A stretch of 41,169 nucleotides of DNA, taken from the NCBI GenBank assembly GCA_003218475.1, contig QHNR01000001.1:1-41169 (forward strand), read 5' to 3'. Of the stretch, positions 25,593 through 34,573 are shown one piece after another. A program made the translations under genes and the position numbers. The notes under the pieces were generated by a model, which had not been told where the DNA came from, ran no database searches, and was given only the letters and a program-made list of their open reading frames with translations. This DNA is from Verrucomicrobiota bacterium. Lineage in GTDB: Bacteria > Verrucomicrobiota > Verrucomicrobiia > Chthoniobacterales > UBA10450. Every line of letters begins with the position of its first letter. The first letter of the stretch is position 1.

Positions 25593-27569
25593 ATGACCAG
25601 AGAACTTATGAAACAAAAATTCCAGATTATCTTTATCTCCTGTATTGCCGGCCTCGCTTTGCCAGCGTTCGCCGCCGAGCAACCCATAACAGATGTAGGC
25701 ACGCTCGATGAGACATCGGCCAAGCAGGCGTTTCCCGAAAGGCCGCCGTATTCGCCTTACGCTGGGCGCAACTTTCCCACGCGGCCGTTTTTCGGCGATA
25801 CGCACGTCCATACTTCGTTCTCAATGGACGCGGGCGCGTTCGGATGCCGACTGGGACCGGCTGATGCATATCGTTTCGCCAAAGGTCAGGAGGTAACGGC
25901 TTCCAGCGGTCAGCGTGCGATGCTGGCGCGCCCACTTGACTTCATTGTTGTAACCGATCACTCGGATGGCTTCGGATTTTTCCCACAGTTACTTGGCGCT
26001 AATCCCGAGTTGCTGGCATATCCACAAGGCCGGAAGTGGTACGACATGATCAATTCCGGCCACGGTGCGGCCGCGGCGGTCGATATCATCCAGAGTTTTT
26101 CACAGGGGACCATGGCCAAAGGGTTACTGCCCGTTCCCGGCACGTCTACCTATCGCGGAGCATGGCAGGAAGTAATTAAGGCTGCGGATGAGGCGAATGA
26201 TCCAGGCCACTTCACCGCTTTCATTGGCTATGAGTGGACGTCGACTACTAGCGGAAACAACCTCCATCGCAATGTCATCTTCCGGGAGAACGGGCTCTGG
26301 GCCGGTCAGGTCGAACCTTACACAACTCAGAAACCGCTCGGCAGCGATAACCCGCGCGACCTGTGGAAATGGATGGCGGCCTACGAACAAAAAACCGGCG
26401 GTAACGTGCTCGCTCTCGCCCACAACGGCAATCTAAGCAACGGCATCATGTTCCCGATCATCGAATCGTTCACGGGGAAGAAGATCGATCGCGAATATGC
26501 CGAGAATCGCATGCGATGGGAGCCGCTCTATGAATGCACACAAATTAAAGGCGACGGCGAGACACATCCATTCCTTTCGCCTAACGATGAGTTTGCCAAC
26601 TTCGAGCGTTGGGACAAAGGCAATCTCGACCTGAGCGTGTTGAAAAAGCCTGAGATGCTGGAGTTCGAGTATGCGCGCTCTGCGCTTAAGAACGGCCTCA
26701 AAATGGAGGCCGAGCTTGCAGTTAATCCTTACAAGTTCGGGCTGGTCGGTTCCACTGACACTCATACCGCGCTAGCTACCGCTGATGACGACAACTTCTT
26801 CGGCAAGACTTCTAACTCGGAGCCAAGCGCAACCCGCGCTACGCATCCATTCATCAAGACTGATAAGGCGACAATCATGAGCTGGGAAGAAACTGCGTCC
26901 GGCTATGCTGCCGTATGGGCAACCGAGAATACGCGGGAAGCACTTTTCGACGCCATGAAGCGCCGCGAGACCTACGCCACTACTGGTCCGCGCATGATCG
27001 TGCGCTTCTTCGGCGGCTTCGACCTTGAAGAGAAGGACGCGCAGGATCGCATGCCTGCACGTATCGCTTACACCAAAGGCGTGCCGATGGGCGGCGATCT
27101 TCGCGCCGCTCCCGCTGGCAAGTCGCCAACGTTCCTCGTTGCCGCTCTCAAAGACCCAATCGGCGCAAATCTTGATCGAATCCAAATCATCAAAGGCTGG
27201 TTAGATAAGGCGGGCAAGACTCAGGAAAAAGTTTACGACGTAGTCTGGAGCGGCGATCGCAAACCGGGCAGCGACGGAAAGGTTCCGTTGGTTGGGAATA
27301 CCGTCGACGTGCCGAACGCGACCTACACTAACAGCATCGGCGCGCCCGAGCTAATCAAAGTCTGGAAAGACCCGGACTTCGATCCGGCATTGCGCGCGTT
27401 CTACTACGTGCGCGTGATTGAGATTCCCACGCCGCGGTGGACGGCATATGACGCCAAATACTTCGGTGTGAAAATGCCGCCGGAAGTTCCGATGACTACG
27501 ACGGAGCGCGCCTATACATCGCCGATCTGGTACACGCCAACTAACAAGATCGAGGGCCGAACCAATTGA
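25593..27569 (+). CDS. DUF3604 exported protein (PHP-like metal site), first copy
   Basis: The 658-residue protein has a signal peptide (KQKFQIIFISCIAGLALPAFA); an ATG 15 bases further in is an equally good start. FFGDTHVHTS (residues 67-75) gives the D-x-H-x-H pair of a PHP-like metallohydrolase, with VVTDHSD (119-125), an ALAHNGN segment and GSTDTHTAL further on as probable ligands. GCRLGPADAYRFAKGQEV is typical of DUF3604. The C-terminus ([24 protein letters not shown]) is complete. The enzyme activity of the family is not established. It heads a run with the second copy, an isomerase, a HupE-like protein and an FGE homologue. Confidence 0.9.
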   Translation: MTRELMKQKFQIIFISCIAGLALPAFAAEQPITDVGTLDETSAKQAFPERPPYSPYAGRNFPTRPFFGDTHVHTSFSMDAGAFGCRLGPADAYRFAKGQEVTASSGQRAMLARPLDFIVVTDHSDGFGFFPQLLGANPELLAYPQGRKWYDMINSGHGAAAAVDIIQSFSQGTMAKGLLPVPGTSTYRGAWQEVIKAADEANDPGHFTAFIGYEWTSTTSGNNLHRNVIFRENGLWAGQVEPYTTQKPLGSDNPRDLWKWMAAYEQKTGGNVLALAHNGNLSNGIMFPIIESFTGKKIDREYAENRMRWEPLYECTQIKGDGETHPFLSPNDEFANFERWDKGNLDLSVLKKPEMLEFEYARSALKNGLKMEAELAVNPYKFGLVGSTDTHTALATADDDNFFGKTSNSEPSATRATHPFIKTDKATIMSWEETASGYAAVWATENTREALFDAMKRRETYATTGPRMIVRFFGGFDLEEKDAQDRMPARIAYTKGVPMGGDLRAAPAGKSPTFLVAALKDPIGANLDRIQIIKGWLDKAGKTQEKVYDVVWSGDRKPGSDGKVPLVGNTVDVPNATYTNSIGAPELIKVWKDPDFDPALRAFYYVRVIEIPTPRWTAYDAKYFGVKMPPEVPMTTTERAYTSPIWYTPTNKIEGRTN

Positions 27570-27597
27570 AAACTACCCTAACAAGAACACGACGAAG

Positions 27598-27942
27598 CTA
27601 CTCTTCTTGCCTCGCAAAGAATTGCTCCAACGCCGCGCAGACTTCGGGCACATGAACGGTTGCGACTTCCCAGACGATCTTCAGGTTCACGTTTGCGTAC
27701 TCGTGGGCAACGATGTTGCGCATTCCGCGCATTTTGCGGAAAGGCAGCGCTGGTACTTCGCGCCGGGTGTTTTCGTTCAAATGCGCGGTTGCTTCCCCGA
27801 TGATTTCGAGCCGGCGAATCACCGCGTCCTGCTTTTGCGTGTCTCCGAGGAAAGCATTCTCACTCGTGTTCGCAACGTATCGAGCGATCAACCGCGCCGC
27901 CTCGAGGATATCGCGCAGGCGTCCAAGTTGATCAGCTTCCAT
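27598..27942 (-). CDS. hepT: HepT-family (DUF86) toxin RNase
   Basis: From the ATG at 27942 the product has 114 residues, the normal length of a HepT toxin. It contains the RX4HxY motif (RNIVAHEY, residues 75-82): Arg and His form the HEPN RNase centre and the Tyr is the residue that MntA antitoxins modify with AMP. Its start overlaps the end of the mntA gene by 11 bases, so the pair is co-transcribed and translationally coupled. It is on the opposite strand to the two DUF3604 genes that flank it. Function as a toxin is inferred from family knowledge. Confidence 0.88.
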   Translation of the reverse strand: MEADQLGRLRDILEAARLIARYVANTSENAFLGDTQKQDAVIRRLEIIGEATAHLNENTRREVPALPFRKMRGMRNIVAHEYANVNLKIVWEVATVHVPEVCAALEQFFARQEE

Positions 27943-28252
27943 GGAGGCACACTGCGGTGGAAAGAATGTGATCCCGGGCAAATCGATTCGGCGACTGCTC
28001 GAGCGAGGAACGCAGGACAAAATCGACCGCCGCGCCGACGATCTCTTCCGCTTCGCCAGCCATCTCCAGCAACTGCGAGGTCGATACCGGTGCCGACAAT
28101 GTTACCAAGAGATCGACATCGCTCTTCGGTTCCATCTCGCCACGCGCCGCAGATCCGAAGACTTCCAACTTGCGGATTGGATGTTTCGCGTAAAACGGGC
28201 CTAGTCGTTTCCGCAGCACGGAAAGCGAGAGCGTGTTGGTTTTGCTATGCAC
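27932..28252 (-). CDS. mntA: MntA-family nucleotidyltransferase antitoxin
   Basis: The 106-residue protein has the minimal nucleotidyltransferase motif GSx10DxD (GSAARGEMEPKSDVD, residues 33-47) with RG after GSAA. MntA proteins neutralise HepT by transferring AMP groups to its conserved Tyr. It is encoded first in the two-gene unit, upstream of hepT. The 124 bases to the second DUF3604 gene form a divergent promoter region. All key residues are present, so the pair looks functional. Confidence 0.88.
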   Translation of the reverse strand: MHSKTNTLSLSVLRKRLGPFYAKHPIRKLEVFGSAARGEMEPKSDVDLLVTLSAPVSTSQLLEMAGEAEEIVGAAVDFVLRSSLEQSPNRFARDHILSTAVCLHGS

Positions 28253-28376
28253 AGCCTGAACTTAACCGCCAACCAGGCACAATATCAAGCTCCTCTCCTT
28301 CGATCACCGCCAGCACCATTTCGTACACGCCGCGGACCTAAACTCGACTACAACAATCATCCAAAGGAAAAATAAC

Positions 28377-30179
28377 ATGAGAACTACGATCATTCGGAAG
28401 CTGACCCTCGCGCGCTCGGCTATGTTGTTACTGGGTCTCACGAGCCTCAGTTTGGCAGCGCGGTCTTTGGCGCAAGATGTGGATGTCAATCCAAAGAACG
28501 TCACGCTCGGCAAAGCCGAATACTGCCCTTACCTCGACCATGCTTACCCTGATCGCGTATACTTTGGGGACACACATCTGCACACGTCCTACTCGACTGA
28601 TGCGGGCATGATCGGTTGCACGCTCGGTCCGGATGAGGCTTACCGATTCGCACGGGGCGAAGAGGTCACCTCGAGCACGGGCGTCCGCGCGCGCCTACAG
28701 CGCCCGCTGGATTTCCTGGTTGTGTCCGACCACTCCGAGAATCTCGGCCTTGCTCCAATGATCGCCGAATCGAATCCTGATCTGCTCAAGACGGAGTGGG
28801 GGCGCATGGTTCATGATCTTGTGAAGAGTGGCAAGGGAGGACTGGCATATAACACATGGGGTGAAGCACTGCTCAAGCGGCAAGACCCCTTGAAGGGTAA
28901 CGATGCCGTCACACGCGCGATGTGGGAGCGCATCACGACTTCCGCCGAAAAATATAACGAGCCGGGCAAGTTCACGGCCTTCATCGGCTTTGAGTGGACC
29001 TCCGCCCCTAACGGAAACAATCTCCACCGCAACGTCATCTTTCGCGACGGTAAGGCTAAGGCGGATCAGATCATACCGATCTCGCAGTATGACACTCAGG
29101 ACGCCGAGGAATTGTGGAAATGGATGAATGCCTATGAGCAGAAGACCGGCGGCCGCCTCTTAGCTATCCCACACAACGGCAATCTCTCCTGTGGCATGAT
29201 GTTCGACGATGTTACCTTGACTACTAAAAAGCCGCTCGACCGCAACTACGCGCTACAGCGGATGCACTGGGAGCCGATCTACGAAGTGACACAAATGAAG
29301 GGCGACGGCGAGACACACCCAGCGGTTTCGCCCGGCGATGAGTTCGCCAATTTCGAAACCTGGGACAAAGGTGGCTTTGGGAGTACCGTCCACACACGAG
29401 ACATGCTCCCGCGCGAGTACGCCCGCGAGGCGCTCAAGCGCGGTCTGAAGTATGAGGAGAAAATTGGGGCGAACCCATTCAAGTTCGGGATGATCGGTTC
29501 GACCGATTCGCACACTGCGCTTTCGACTGCGACCGAGGACAACTTCTTTGGCAAAGTTACGCCTCTTGAGCCTTCCGCCAGGCCCGACCGCTTCGACGAG
29601 ATCATCACCGGTCGCCTTTCAAAGGATCCGTCGCAGCGGCAATATGCCTGGCAGACGAGCGCCTCCGGCATTGCCGCGGTTTGGGCGACGGACAACACCC
29701 GCGAGGCATTGTGGGATGCCATGTCGCGCAAGGAAGTCTATGCCACCACCGGCACACGGCTGATCGTGCGCATTTTCGCCGGCTGGGATTTCGTCCCTGA
29801 TGACGCGGAGCGGCACGACTTTGCCAAATACGGTTACCAGAAAGGAGTGCCGATGGGCGGCGACCTCACCGCTGCACCGGAAGGTAAAGCTCCAACTTTC
29901 TTGATCCGCGCGCTGCGAGACGTTGATGGCGCAAACCTCGACCGCGTGCAGGTCATCAAGGGTTGGCTCGATACCAAAAGCGAAACGCATGAACAGATCT
30001 GGGACGTGGCCGTGTCCGGGGACCGCAAGATCGAAGCAGATGGCCGTTGTAAGACGCCTATCGGTAATACGGTGAACGTCGCAGATGCCAGCTACCAAAA
30101 CACCATCGGCTCGCCCATGTTACTGGGCTACTGGAAGGATCCGAACTTCAACGGCGCGCCTTCTACTACGTACGGGTGA
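28377..30179 (+). CDS. DUF3604 exported protein, second copy, frameshifted near the C-terminus
   Basis: The protein is closely similar to the copy at 25593 along its whole length: signal peptide (residues 1-32), [10 protein letters not shown] with the D-x-H-x-H pair (65-69), [19 protein letters not shown] and [11 protein letters not shown]. The frame ends early in [15 protein letters not shown]. The first copy continues there with about 50 further residues. Those residues exist in another frame just downstream (30152-30313), so one base, or four, has been lost near 30150. The remaining 600 residues keep all probable metal ligands. Whether the shortened protein folds is unknown. Confidence 0.87.
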   Translation: MRTTIIRKLTLARSAMLLLGLTSLSLAARSLAQDVDVNPKNVTLGKAEYCPYLDHAYPDRVYFGDTHLHTSYSTDAGMIGCTLGPDEAYRFARGEEVTSSTGVRARLQRPLDFLVVSDHSENLGLAPMIAESNPDLLKTEWGRMVHDLVKSGKGGLAYNTWGEALLKRQDPLKGNDAVTRAMWERITTSAEKYNEPGKFTAFIGFEWTSAPNGNNLHRNVIFRDGKAKADQIIPISQYDTQDAEELWKWMNAYEQKTGGRLLAIPHNGNLSCGMMFDDVTLTTKKPLDRNYALQRMHWEPIYEVTQMKGDGETHPAVSPGDEFANFETWDKGGFGSTVHTRDMLPREYAREALKRGLKYEEKIGANPFKFGMIGSTDSHTALSTATEDNFFGKVTPLEPSARPDRFDEIITGRLSKDPSQRQYAWQTSASGIAAVWATDNTREALWDAMSRKEVYATTGTRLIVRIFAGWDFVPDDAERHDFAKYGYQKGVPMGGDLTAAPEGKAPTFLIRALRDVDGANLDRVQVIKGWLDTKSETHEQIWDVAVSGDRKIEADGRCKTPIGNTVNVADASYQNTIGSPMLLGYWKDPNFNGAPSTTYG

Positions 30180-30313
30180 TCGAGATTCCCACGCCACGTT
30201 GGACGACATACGACGCAAAAATCTTCGGCACGAAGCCACCCGCAAATTGTCCAACCTCAATCCAGGATCGCGCCTACACATCGCCCATTTGGTACACACG
30301 CGCTAAATCATAA
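30152..30313 (+). pseudogene. Displaced C-terminal end of the second DUF3604 gene
   Basis: In the frame ending at TAA 30311-30313 the sequence reads [19 protein letters not shown], then FGTKPPA and [10 protein letters not shown], matching the C-terminus of the first DUF3604 copy. It has no start of its own. It ends eight bases before the isomerase gene, as the intact gene would have. Confidence 0.85.
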
Positions 30314-30321
30314 TTCCGCTT

Positions 30322-31194
30322 ATGAAAAAACTTATTCGCGAACCATTCATTCACTTCCTTCTTCTCGGGGCGGCTATTTTTCTGGCAAATCATTTTCTTT
30401 CTGCGCGCGCCGATAATCAGCCGGGCAAGATTGTCATTACCCAAGGCGACATCACATCGATAGTGATCGGCTTCTCGCGCACCTGGCAGCGCCCACCCAC
30501 ACGTGAAGAGCTGGACGGCTTGATCCGCGATCGCGTGCGCGAAGAAGTCTATTACCGGGAAGCAATGGCAATGGGTTTGGATCGGGACGACCCAGTTATC
30601 CGGCGCCGGCTGCAACAAAAGCTGCAATTTGTTACTGACGATGTCGCAGCGGCGCCTGAGCCCACAGACGCTGAGTTGACAGAGTATTTGAAAGCACATG
30701 CCAAAGGTTTCCGCGCGGATCGTAAGTTTACCTTCAGCCAGGTGTATCTCGATCCGAGTAAGCACGGCGATCATCTTGCCCAGGATGCGAATGAACTCCT
30801 GATTCAGTTGCAACAGCAAAGACGCGATGTCGACCTTTCCTCCTTAGGCGACGCCTTTCTATTGGAGCACCGGTTCGAAGCGGCGCCGACCACCGAGATC
30901 GCAAAACAGTTTGGCGATAAGTTCGTGGCGGAACTGGCCGACGTTCCAATCGGACAATGGTTCGGTCCGGTCGAATCCGGTTATGGCAAGCATCTGGTCC
31001 TTGCCGAAAACCGTACCGAGGGGCGTCTGCCTGAGTTAGCTGAAGTTCATGACGCTGTTCTGCGCGACTGGACCAATGCTCGCCGGCTGGAATCGAACGA
31101 GAAGTTTTTCCAAAGCCTGATCAAGCACTACCAGGTAGTGGTCGAAACATTTGATCCGGCGAAAGCTGACCAAAAAGTCGCAAACGCAAAATGA
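30322..31194 (+). CDS. Membrane-anchored parvulin-type peptidyl-prolyl isomerase
   Basis: The 290-residue protein begins with an N-terminal anchor (FIHFLLLGAAIFLANHFL). A SurA/PpiC-like helical region follows (LDGLIRDRVREEVYYREAMAMGLDRDD, VIRRRLQQKLQF), then a parvulin-type domain (about 135-250) with FTFSQVYLD and IGQWFGPVESGYGKHLVL. It should act in the periplasm as a folding helper. It starts nine bases after the displaced DUF3604 end and its TGA overlaps the hupE-like ATG (ATGA). Its dedicated place between DUF3604 and HupE/UreJ genes suggests a specific client, possibly the DUF3604 protein. Confidence 0.85.
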   Translation: MKKLIREPFIHFLLLGAAIFLANHFLSARADNQPGKIVITQGDITSIVIGFSRTWQRPPTREELDGLIRDRVREEVYYREAMAMGLDRDDPVIRRRLQQKLQFVTDDVAAAPEPTDAELTEYLKAHAKGFRADRKFTFSQVYLDPSKHGDHLAQDANELLIQLQQQRRDVDLSSLGDAFLLEHRFEAAPTTEIAKQFGDKFVAELADVPIGQWFGPVESGYGKHLVLAENRTEGRLPELAEVHDAVLRDWTNARRLESNEKFFQSLIKHYQVVVETFDPAKADQKVANAK

Positions 31195-32405
31195 ATTTGA
31201 AATCGTTGGAGTGCCCTCACCCTCACCCTCTCCCCGAGGGAGAAGGAATATTCGCTGCAACTGGCCGATGGGAACGCATCCAGCTGTCGAGCACCTCTTC
31301 CAAGACCGGCGAGGCCGAAGTGACATCCGAAGCTTCAAGAGCCTCGCGTAGCTGTTCCCTCTCCCCGTGGGAGAGGGTGAGGGCGAGATTTCCGTTACTA
31401 ATCGCTTTTCTTTTGTTCGTGACTTCGTTCTGCGCTTCGGCGCACGAAGTCCGCCCAGCGTATCTCGAACTGCGCCAGACGGCGACCGACAACTACGATG
31501 TTCTGTGGAAGGTGCCGGCGCGTGGCGACAATATGCGGCTTGGCATCTACGTGCAGTTCCCACCCGGGACAAGTAACGTTACTACGCCACGAACCTTATT
31601 TGCTAACGACGCCTCGACTGAACGGTGGAGCATAAAACGACCAGGTGGCCTAACCGGTGACGAGGTTCACATTACCGGTCTCGAGGCGACGATGACCGAC
31701 GTGTTGGTGCGGATCGAGAATCTCGATGGCACAACTCAGGTAACTCGTGTTACTCCATCATCGCCGTCGTTTGTTGTAGCAGCTGCGCCCGGTGCGTTAG
31801 AAGTGTGCCGCACTTACCTCGTGCTCGGGGTCGAGCACATTCTATTCGGCATCGATCATCTGTTGTTTGTGCTAGCTTTGCTTGTTCTGGTAAAGGGATG
31901 GCGAAAGCTTGTCGGAACCATCACTGCGTTCACGATCGCGCACAGTATCACACTAGCGGCCGCCACATTGGGATTCGTGCACGTCCCAAGCAAGCCGGTC
32001 GAGGCGACGATTGCTCTTAGTATCGTCTTTGTCGCTTGCGAGATTGTTCATCGGCGCCAGGGACGATCCGGTCTCACGGAAATGTGGCCGTGGGTAATCG
32101 CGTTTAGCTTTGGTCTTTTGCACGGGCTCGGCTTCGCGGGGGCGTTGCGCGAAGTTGGCCTCCCGCAAAACGCGATTCCGCTCGCGCTTTTTTTCTTCAA
32201 CGTCGGCGTGGAAGTGGGACAACTCCTCTTTATTGGCTTAGTCATGGCGGTAATCACGCTGGCAGTTCACGCCGCCAGGAAATTCAGTCGACGGAACGTC
32301 GCGCCGCAAACTTCCTTTGCTTGGTGTGAAAACATTTCGGCTTACGCCATCGGCGGCGTCGCGGCCTTTTGGCTGATTGAACGAACCCTCACTTTTATTG
32401 CATGA
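31191..32405 (+). CDS. HupE/UreJ-family membrane protein with a repeat-derived N-terminus
   Basis: The frame starts at an ATG overlapping the isomerase stop (ATGA). Its first 62 residues are encoded by palindromic repeat DNA (HPHPLPEGEG, SLSPWERVRAR). A proper signal peptide follows: starting at the in-frame GTG at 31377 it would read MRARFPLLIAFLLFVTSFC-ASA. The exported domain (HEVRPAYLELRQ) and seven or so helices with VEHILFGIDHLLFVLALLVL, FTIAHSITLAAA and GLLHGLGFAGAL are typical of HupE/UreJ_2 proteins, some of which are thought to handle nickel or cobalt. Either start is possible; the GTG start would give 342 residues. The TGA overlaps the next ATG. Confidence 0.82.
   Translation: MNLKSLECPHPHPLPEGEGIFAATGRWERIQLSSTSSKTGEAEVTSEASRASRSCSLSPWERVRARFPLLIAFLLFVTSFCASAHEVRPAYLELRQTATDNYDVLWKVPARGDNMRLGIYVQFPPGTSNVTTPRTLFANDASTERWSIKRPGGLTGDEVHITGLEATMTDVLVRIENLDGTTQVTRVTPSSPSFVVAAAPGALEVCRTYLVLGVEHILFGIDHLLFVLALLVLVKGWRKLVGTITAFTIAHSITLAAATLGFVHVPSKPVEATIALSIVFVACEIVHRRQGRSGLTEMWPWVIAFSFGLLHGLGFAGALREVGLPQNAIPLALFFFNVGVEVGQLLFIGLVMAVITLAVHAARKFSRRNVAPQTSFAWCENISAYAIGGVAAFWLIERTLTFIA
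31214..31387. repeat. Pair of inverted palindromic repeats inside the hupE-like frame
   Basis: The left unit (31214-31246) contains CCCTCACCCTCACCCTCTCC and a CTCCCCGAGGGAG palindrome. The right unit (31356-31387) is its inverted partner: CCCTCTCCCCGTGGGAGAGG followed by GTGAGGGCG. About 110 bases separate them. They resemble the internal palindromes of the element at 20394-20608, but with opposite relative orientation. Confidence 0.75.
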
Positions 32406-33541
32406 ATAAGCGCCTGACACGTGCTTTGATTTCATTCTGTCCAAATCTGAAAATGCAGCGTCCCGCAATCTTCCTTTTCGCAGCACTCTTAATATCCAGG
32501 CCGGCATTCTGTGGCACGACGGAGTTTGAGCCCACTGTTCCGAAAACGAAGCCCGCGCCGGGCAAAGCACCTAAGGGCATGGTCTGGATTCCAGGCGGTG
32601 AGTTCTCGATGGGCGCCGCTGTAAACGGTGAAGGCGGCCATGAAATGCCTATGGCGTCGAACGACGCAGGTCCGATTCATCGCGTTCGCGTGGATGGTTT
32701 CTGGATGGATGCAACGGCAGTGACGAACGGGCAGTTTGAGAAGTTTGTTAAGGCGACCGGCTACGTTACGATCGCGGAACGGACGCCCACCCAGGAAGAA
32801 TTTCCGACTGCGCCTGCTGAAAACCTTGTAGCAGGCGGAGTTGTTTTCGCGCCGACCGATCAGGAGGTCCCGCTCAACGATCATTATCAATGGTGGAGCT
32901 ACGTCAAAGGTGCGAACTGGCGGCATCCGCTCGGGCCGGAAAGCGATATCAAAGGGAAAGAGAATTACCCCGTGTTGCAGATCGCTTATCCTGACGCGGA
33001 AGCTTACGCGAAATGGGCGGGCAAACGTCTGCCGACTGAAGCCGAATTTGAATTTGCCGCGCGCGGCGGGTTGTCCGGAAAGACATACGTGTGGGGCGAT
33101 GAATTTCGGCCCAATGGGAAATGGATGGCCAACACTTGGCAGGGAAAATTCCCAGTGAAGGATGCTGGTGAAGATGGTTATGCAGGCATTGCGCCGGTGA
33201 AATCGTTTTCGCCGAATGGTTACGGACTTTACGACATGGCCGGCAACGTGTGGGAATGGTGCAGCGATTGGTATCGCCCGGATTATTATCAGACGCTTAT
33301 CGACAAAGGCGGCGTTGCGAAAAACCCGCAAGGCCCCGATTCACCATTTGATCCAGCTGAGCCGAATGAGAAAAAACGCGTCCATCGCGGTGGCTCATTT
33401 CTTTGTAACGACCAATACTGCTCGCGCTACATCGTTGGTACACGCGGCAAAGGCGAGGTTAACACCGGCACGAATCATCTGGGCTTCCGTTGTGTGAAAT
33501 CACCGCGAAGCAGCGACAATTCCGTAGCCCGAAGTAAATAA
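32402..33541 (+). CDS. Exported formylglycine-generating enzyme homologue (SUMF1 fold)
   Basis: The ATG overlaps the previous stop (ATGA). The 379-residue protein has a hydrophobic export signal (AIFLFAALLISRPAFC, about 22-37) and a complete FGE-sulfatase domain: GMVWIPGGEFSMGA, HRVRVDGFWMDATAVTNGQF, RLPTEAEFEFAARGG, YDMAGNVWEWCSDWY and HRGGSFLCNDQYCSRY. Cys335 and Cys340 match the Cys pair (Cys336/Cys341 in the human enzyme) that converts a substrate Cys to formylglycine. Most FGE-fold relatives lack this pair, so real catalysis is plausible. No sulfatase with a CxPxR site is encoded in the window, so the client is unknown. Confidence 0.88.
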   Translation: MNKRLTRALISFCPNLKMQRPAIFLFAALLISRPAFCGTTEFEPTVPKTKPAPGKAPKGMVWIPGGEFSMGAAVNGEGGHEMPMASNDAGPIHRVRVDGFWMDATAVTNGQFEKFVKATGYVTIAERTPTQEEFPTAPAENLVAGGVVFAPTDQEVPLNDHYQWWSYVKGANWRHPLGPESDIKGKENYPVLQIAYPDAEAYAKWAGKRLPTEAEFEFAARGGLSGKTYVWGDEFRPNGKWMANTWQGKFPVKDAGEDGYAGIAPVKSFSPNGYGLYDMAGNVWEWCSDWYRPDYYQTLIDKGGVAKNPQGPDSPFDPAEPNEKKRVHRGGSFLCNDQYCSRYIVGTRGKGEVNTGTNHLGFRCVKSPRSSDNSVARSK

Positions 33542-33551
33542 GAGCGCGCCT

Positions 33552-34364
33552 TTATCCGCCAGGTTCCGCGGCGACGATCGTAATGTCGCCCGATGTTACG
33601 CGCACTGTAACGTCGGAGCGCCTGCCGGCACCGACAGATAGGTCTATCTTGCGTGAAGACTGGTCGTTGAGTTCGACCATCGTCTCGAGGTTGTTCGTGA
33701 TTTTTCCGTTTAATGTTTCGGCGTGCACGCGCAATGCAGCGCCGCGCGCAATGGAAAGACGCGCGTTTCCGTTCAAAATCTGGGCGTCAGCCGAGAAGTA
33801 TGGTGCTTCACATCGCCCATAGACGAGATCGAGCCCACCACTTGCAACCGCCACTTTAAGATTGCCGCAGCAATCTCGGATCTCGAGCTGGCCGTTCACC
33901 ACGTTGGCCCGCACGTCTGCACTCTGGATTCCCTCAACCGACGCTTTGCCATCATCCAAATCAAGGCGGGCTATTCTTGCGGTTCGCGGAACGGATAAGG
34001 TGTAGTCGACCGCAGTCGTGCCGGCGTAGAACGGCATGTTCTTTTGCCGCAGGAACGCGGTCTTGATTAGGACGTCGCCAGGTTCCGCCGTCACATCCAC
34101 GGTGATGTTCTTCAGTTGAGCGGCACTAGAGGCCGATTTGACCGCGTGCATCCGCACCTCCGATACATCCGCCCCGCGGATCGCGACCGATCCTCGCGGG
34201 TTCGTAATCCGCAAGCTGGCGTCGGCGTTCACCTTATAGGTTTGCTCGATCACCTCATCGGCCGGGCGCTCGCTTCCTTTCTTCGAATTACAACCAGCCA
34301 AAAAGAAAACTGACACCAGAACGGTCGTGGCCGCCGGGACCGCAATTCGAATTATCGTATACAT
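33552..34364 (-). CDS. DUF4097 lipoprotein
   Basis: The 270-residue protein has a lipoprotein signal ending in LAGC (Cys at about residue 25). The rest is a right-handed beta-helix-like run typical of DUF4097 'putative adhesins': LRITNPRGSVAIRGADVSEV, LDLDDGKASVEGIQSADV, NVVNGQLEIRDCCGN, LNGNARLSIARGAAL and VTVRVTSGDITI. It should be anchored in a membrane facing the periplasm or the surface. It is convergent with the FGE gene, 10 bases between the stops, and transcribed alone from the 34365-34573 region, where no clear promoter is seen. Confidence 0.82.
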   Translation of the reverse strand: MYTIIRIAVPAATTVLVSVFFLAGCNSKKGSERPADEVIEQTYKVNADASLRITNPRGSVAIRGADVSEVRMHAVKSASSAAQLKNITVDVTAEPGDVLIKTAFLRQKNMPFYAGTTAVDYTLSVPRTARIARLDLDDGKASVEGIQSADVRANVVNGQLEIRDCCGNLKVAVASGGLDLVYGRCEAPYFSADAQILNGNARLSIARGAALRVHAETLNGKITNNLETMVELNDQSSRKIDLSVGAGRRSDVTVRVTSGDITIVAAEPGG

Positions 34365-34573
34365 TCGGGTTCCTATGATGTGACAACAGTATTGCTCAAA
34401 AGCCTTGTCGCCCGTCGGCCTTTAGTCGTAGTACAAACCGATGCCAGCAATTGGAAAACCGCGGTTTTAGTGTGCAGGATCGATTTGTGCCGGGGCCGCT
34501 CAAGTAAACCGCAGCTTCTCAGGGGCGGAAATCCCAGGAACGTCTAGTTATTAGCGACGACAGGTTTTCATGT

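Noticed and set aside
28561-28680. Formylglycine target site (CxPxR) in the DUF3604 proteins as client of the FGE
   Set aside because: The conserved cysteine lies in [11 protein letters not shown], which does not match the known motif, so it is kept only as a speculative test.
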